Shown here piece by piece: positions 61,702-64,000 of a DNA stretch of 64,000 nucleotides; the stretch's first letter is position 1; each line of letters opens with the position of its first letter. The translations under genes and the position numbers were made by a program. Location: positions 1-64,000 of the forward strand of contig JBKQSS010000066.1 of the NCBI GenBank assembly GCA_052143535.1, read 5' to 3'. The notes below the pieces were generated by a model. It was not told where the DNA came from, ran no database searches, and saw nothing but the letters and a program-made list of their open reading frames with translations. The stretch is from JADGRA01 sp052143535 (GTDB lineage Bacteria; Myxococcota; Myxococcia; Myxococcales; Myxococcaceae).

Positions 61702-63003
61702 CTAGCGGGCCGGCGTCTCGGCGGCGCCCTCGCTGGACAGGGCAGCGGACTTCGTCCGCGCGGTGGCCTTCAGCGCAGGCTGTGCGTCGGCTGCCGTCGA
61801 GAGGGCATACCTCTCGTAGTAGGTGCGGGCGTCCGAGGTACGCCCCAGCGCCCGGTACGCCTCGGCCAGCCCGAACAGGGGCGAGGCGCGACTGGGGTCG
61901 AGTCGAAGCGCCTCCAGGTAGTCCGCCGCGGCCTCGTAAAAGCGCCGGAGGCCGACGTTGGCGCTGCCACGCGCGGTGTAGGCCGCGGCCAGCGTGGAGT
62001 CAAAAGCCAGCGCGTCGTTGAGCGCTTGCAGCGCGGTGGCGTAGTCGCGCGCCAGCACCAGGCGGACGCCTCGCTCGTAGGCCTCGCGGGCCAGCGCCTG
62101 GGGACTGCCTGCCGCCGGGACGGCGGCCCGGGCGAGGCGAGCGCGGGCCTTCTCCACATTCTCCTGGGCGCTTTTGCGCACCGCTGCGTCGGCGGAAAGC
62201 TGCACCACGCGCTCCCACTTCTCGATGGCCGAGCGGTAGTCCCCCTGTTTGGCGAAGGCGTTGCCCAGCTTGAAGAGGGCTTCCACACTGGTGGGCTCGA
62301 GCTGGAGCGCACCCTGGTAGGCCTGGGCGGCGGCCGAGGCGTTTCCCGCGCGCCACAGCGCGTCGCCTTGGGCGATGAGCGCGGCCGTGGTCGGGGCGGC
62401 GGGGGCGGCCGTCGCGGCGACCGCCGGCGTGGACGTCCCCACGGAGGGCGCGGCGGCGGGGGCGGGGGCCGCCGCCAGCTGTGCCTTCAGCTGGGCGATG
62501 GATTCTTTGGCCTTCTCCACCCAGCGCTGTTCGCTGGGGCGGCTCTCCAGCGTGAGGTACGTCTGGTAGGCGCGCACCGCCGGCTCGGCTTTGCCTTGGC
62601 TGCGGTAGGCCTCAGCCAGCCCGAAGTAGCCGTCGGCGTCGGTGGGGTCGAGCTTGAGGTACGTCTCATAGGCGCCGGCTGCCACCGCGAAGTCCCCATT
62701 TTTTCGCGCCGCGTAGCCGAGGTTGAAGTAGGCCAGCTTGAGGCCCGGGTCGGCAGCGATGGCGGCCTGAAACTTCTGCACCGCCTCGGCGCGCTTGCCT
62801 TGGCGAAACAGGACGCTGCCGAGGCCGTTGAGAGCCTCGGCAAACCGAGGCGACGCTTGGAGCGCCTCCTGGTAGGCCGCCGCAGCCTGCTCGAGCTGAC
62901 CAGCCTGAAGCGCCTTCTCGCCGCGCTGGAAAGAAGCCCGGGCCTGGGCAGAGACCGGCGTCGAAGCAAGCAGCGCAGCCACAACGAGAGCAGCAGCCAC
63001 CAT
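61702..63003 (-). CDS. Exported TPR-repeat protein
   Basis: A 433-residue protein with a signal peptide (MVAAALVVAALLASTPVSAQA) and about nine tetratricopeptide repeats, e.g. LEQAAAAYQEALQASPRF, AEALNGLGSVLFRQGKRAEAVQKFQ, AYFNLGYAARKNGDFAVAAGAYE and SVEALFKLGNAFAKQGDYRSAIEKWE; an Ala-rich linker interrupts them near residue 165. TPR proteins scaffold complexes; in myxobacteria many serve envelope assembly or motility. The ATG at 63003 opens the signal peptide. Alternative: a longer start at 63033. Confidence 0.82.
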   Translation of the reverse strand: MVAAALVVAALLASTPVSAQARASFQRGEKALQAGQLEQAAAAYQEALQASPRFAEALNGLGSVLFRQGKRAEAVQKFQAAIAADPGLKLAYFNLGYAARKNGDFAVAAGAYETYLKLDPTDADGYFGLAEAYRSQGKAEPAVRAYQTYLTLESRPSEQRWVEKAKESIAQLKAQLAAAPAPAAAPSVGTSTPAVAATAAPAAPTTAALIAQGDALWRAGNASAAAQAYQGALQLEPTSVEALFKLGNAFAKQGDYRSAIEKWERVVQLSADAAVRKSAQENVEKARARLARAAVPAAGSPQALAREAYERGVRLVLARDYATALQALNDALAFDSTLAAAYTARGSANVGLRRFYEAAADYLEALRLDPSRASPLFGLAEAYRALGRTSDARTYYERYALSTAADAQPALKATARTKSAALSSEGAAETPAR

Positions 63004-63142
63004 CCGCTTGGCACCTCCGCACGGACTTCCCAAACACCCCCTGTAGCGAAAAAAGGAAGGCCGCGTCTCGTCTTCTGTCGAAAACTGCGCGCCCCTCTTG
63101 GACAGCGGCCCTGGCAGGCCTCGCCCAGCGGGGGGGGGCCGG

Positions 63143-64000
63143 CTAACCGAGGACTCGGTCGATGAGAAGCGTTATCCCCATTCCGTAGCCGATGCACAGC
63201 GTGACAGCGCCCCGGCGCAGCTCCTGACGCTCGAGCTCACTGAGCAGCGTCGCCACAAGCATCGCCCCGGTGGCGCCGAGCGGGTGGCCGAGCGCGATGG
63301 CCCCGCCATTCACGTTGATGCGGTCGAGCGGAATCCCCAGCTCTCGGGCCACGGCGATGGGGACCGGCGCGAAGGCCTCGTTAATCTCCCACAGGTCCAC
63401 GTCCTCCACCCGCCAGCCGGCGCGCGCCAGCGCCTTTCGGGTGGCGGGAATGGGGCCGGTCAGCATCAGGACTGGGTCCGAGCCGGCGACGGCGCAGCTG
63501 ACAATCCGGGCGCGGGGTCGAATCCCCAGTCGCTCAGCAGCCGTCAGCGAGGCCACCACCACCGCGGCCGCCCCGTCGACAATGCCCGAGGAGTTGCCGG
63601 CGTGGATGAGTCCGTCTTCCCGGAACGCGGGCTTCAGGGCGGCCAGCGTCTGCACCGTGGTGCCGGGCCGCAGGTGCTCGTCCTGCGCAAAGCTGCGCTG
63701 GCCGCCGTCTTCGGAGCGCACCGGGATGCTGACAATCTCCTTGAGAAAGCGCCCCTGCTTTTGGGCGCGGGCCGCTTTGGCCTGGGAGTCGGCAGCGAAT
63801 TCATCAAGCTGGCCCCGCGACAGCTGCCAGGCCGCCGCCACCAGCTCGGCAGACAGCCCCTGCGGGACGAGGTCCGGGAAGTGGGCCTTCAGCCCCGGGC
63901 TGGTGGGCCCCTCGCCCCCGAGGTAGTCCGCGCCCAAGGGCACGCGGCTCATGGACTCCACGCCGCCGCCGATGGCCACCTCGGCCCGGCCGGCCAGCAC
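63143..64000 (-). CDS. Thiolase (acetyl-CoA acyltransferase), 5' part outside window
   Basis: The last 285 codons of a thiolase. Visible are LAGRAEVAIGGGVESMSRVP, FREDGLIHAGNSSGIVDGAAAVVVAS, WEINEAFAP, NVNGGAIALGHPLGATGA and the catalytic CIGYGMG. The N-terminal Cys and its strand lie beyond 64000. It condenses or cleaves acyl-CoAs (fatty-acid oxidation or acetoacetyl-CoA synthesis); which one is not decidable from this part. A run of nine G (63130-63138) lies a few bases after the stop. Confidence 0.9.
   Translation of the reverse strand: MLAGRAEVAIGGGVESMSRVPLGADYLGGEGPTSPGLKAHFPDLVPQGLSAELVAAAWQLSRGQLDEFAADSQAKAARAQKQGRFLKEIVSIPVRSEDGGQRSFAQDEHLRPGTTVQTLAALKPAFREDGLIHAGNSSGIVDGAAAVVVASLTAAERLGIRPRARIVSCAVAGSDPVLMLTGPIPATRKALARAGWRVEDVDLWEINEAFAPVPIAVARELGIPLDRINVNGGAIALGHPLGATGAMLVATLLSELERQELRRGAVTLCIGYGMGITLLIDRVLG

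Overview
The window is G+C-rich DNA that most resembles a myxobacterium (Myxococcota). Three things point there. A 164-residue CdnL/CarD-type RNA polymerase-binding protein (58580-59074) reads almost like the Myxococcus protein. A surface protein at the left edge ends in a MYXO-CTERM-like tail (Cys, hydrophobic stretch, Arg-Arg). Several lipoproteins carry the Asp/Gly/Ala-rich linkers common in that group. The species cannot be fixed by eye.

Left third (1-17.1 kb): an accessory region of short, scattered genes and gene debris. It holds a frameshifted Kelch/Ig-type surface protein, an NmrA-type reductase, a RidA protein, a luciferase-like monooxygenase, two large beta-propeller-type lipoproteins, a GFA-type zinc protein, a secreted prolyl oligopeptidase, a DUF2135 lipoprotein and a GNAT acetyltransferase. 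Remnants include the second half of a ClpA N-domain and a broken epimerase start. At its right end lies the most unusual item: a tight operon of a classical SDR, a bacterial homologue of the eukaryotic ERG2 sterol C8-isomerase/sigma-1 receptor family, and an extended SDR (14077-16583), followed by a VOC-family protein. It looks like a small sterol- or isoprenoid-modifying cassette.

Middle (17.4-42.9 kb): a signalling block (hybrid histidine kinase, lone receiver protein, and a GAF/PAS kinase whose phospho-acceptor His is Gln), then the pyruvate dehydrogenase operon pdhA-pdhB-pdhC behind a TonB-like gene. A long minus-strand operon runs from an unknown gene through hemX-hemA-hemC-hemD into an orphan GspE/PilB-type ATPase, then a Nudix-like protein, a membrane protein and a HAD phosphatase. 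Thioredoxin with a clear terminator, a PilZ protein and the magnesium transporter MgtE follow. The elongasome operon mreC-mreD-mrdA-rodA comes next, with ATGA overlaps.

Right third (43-64 kb): a membrane-anchored parvulin chaperone, a GAF-GGDEF diguanylate cyclase, maf-yggS, a zinc-ribbon protein, a DUF3108 protein, a chromate transporter, and a repair operon uvrB-uvrC-DUF507-unknown. Then come a TonB-like protein, cysS, an FHA protein, cdnL, a degenerate Hpt domain protein (again His to Gln), a CBM9/DOMON-like lipoprotein, a PH-like membrane protein, a TPR protein and a thiolase cut by the window end. No rRNA, tRNA, CRISPR array or intact insertion sequence was seen.
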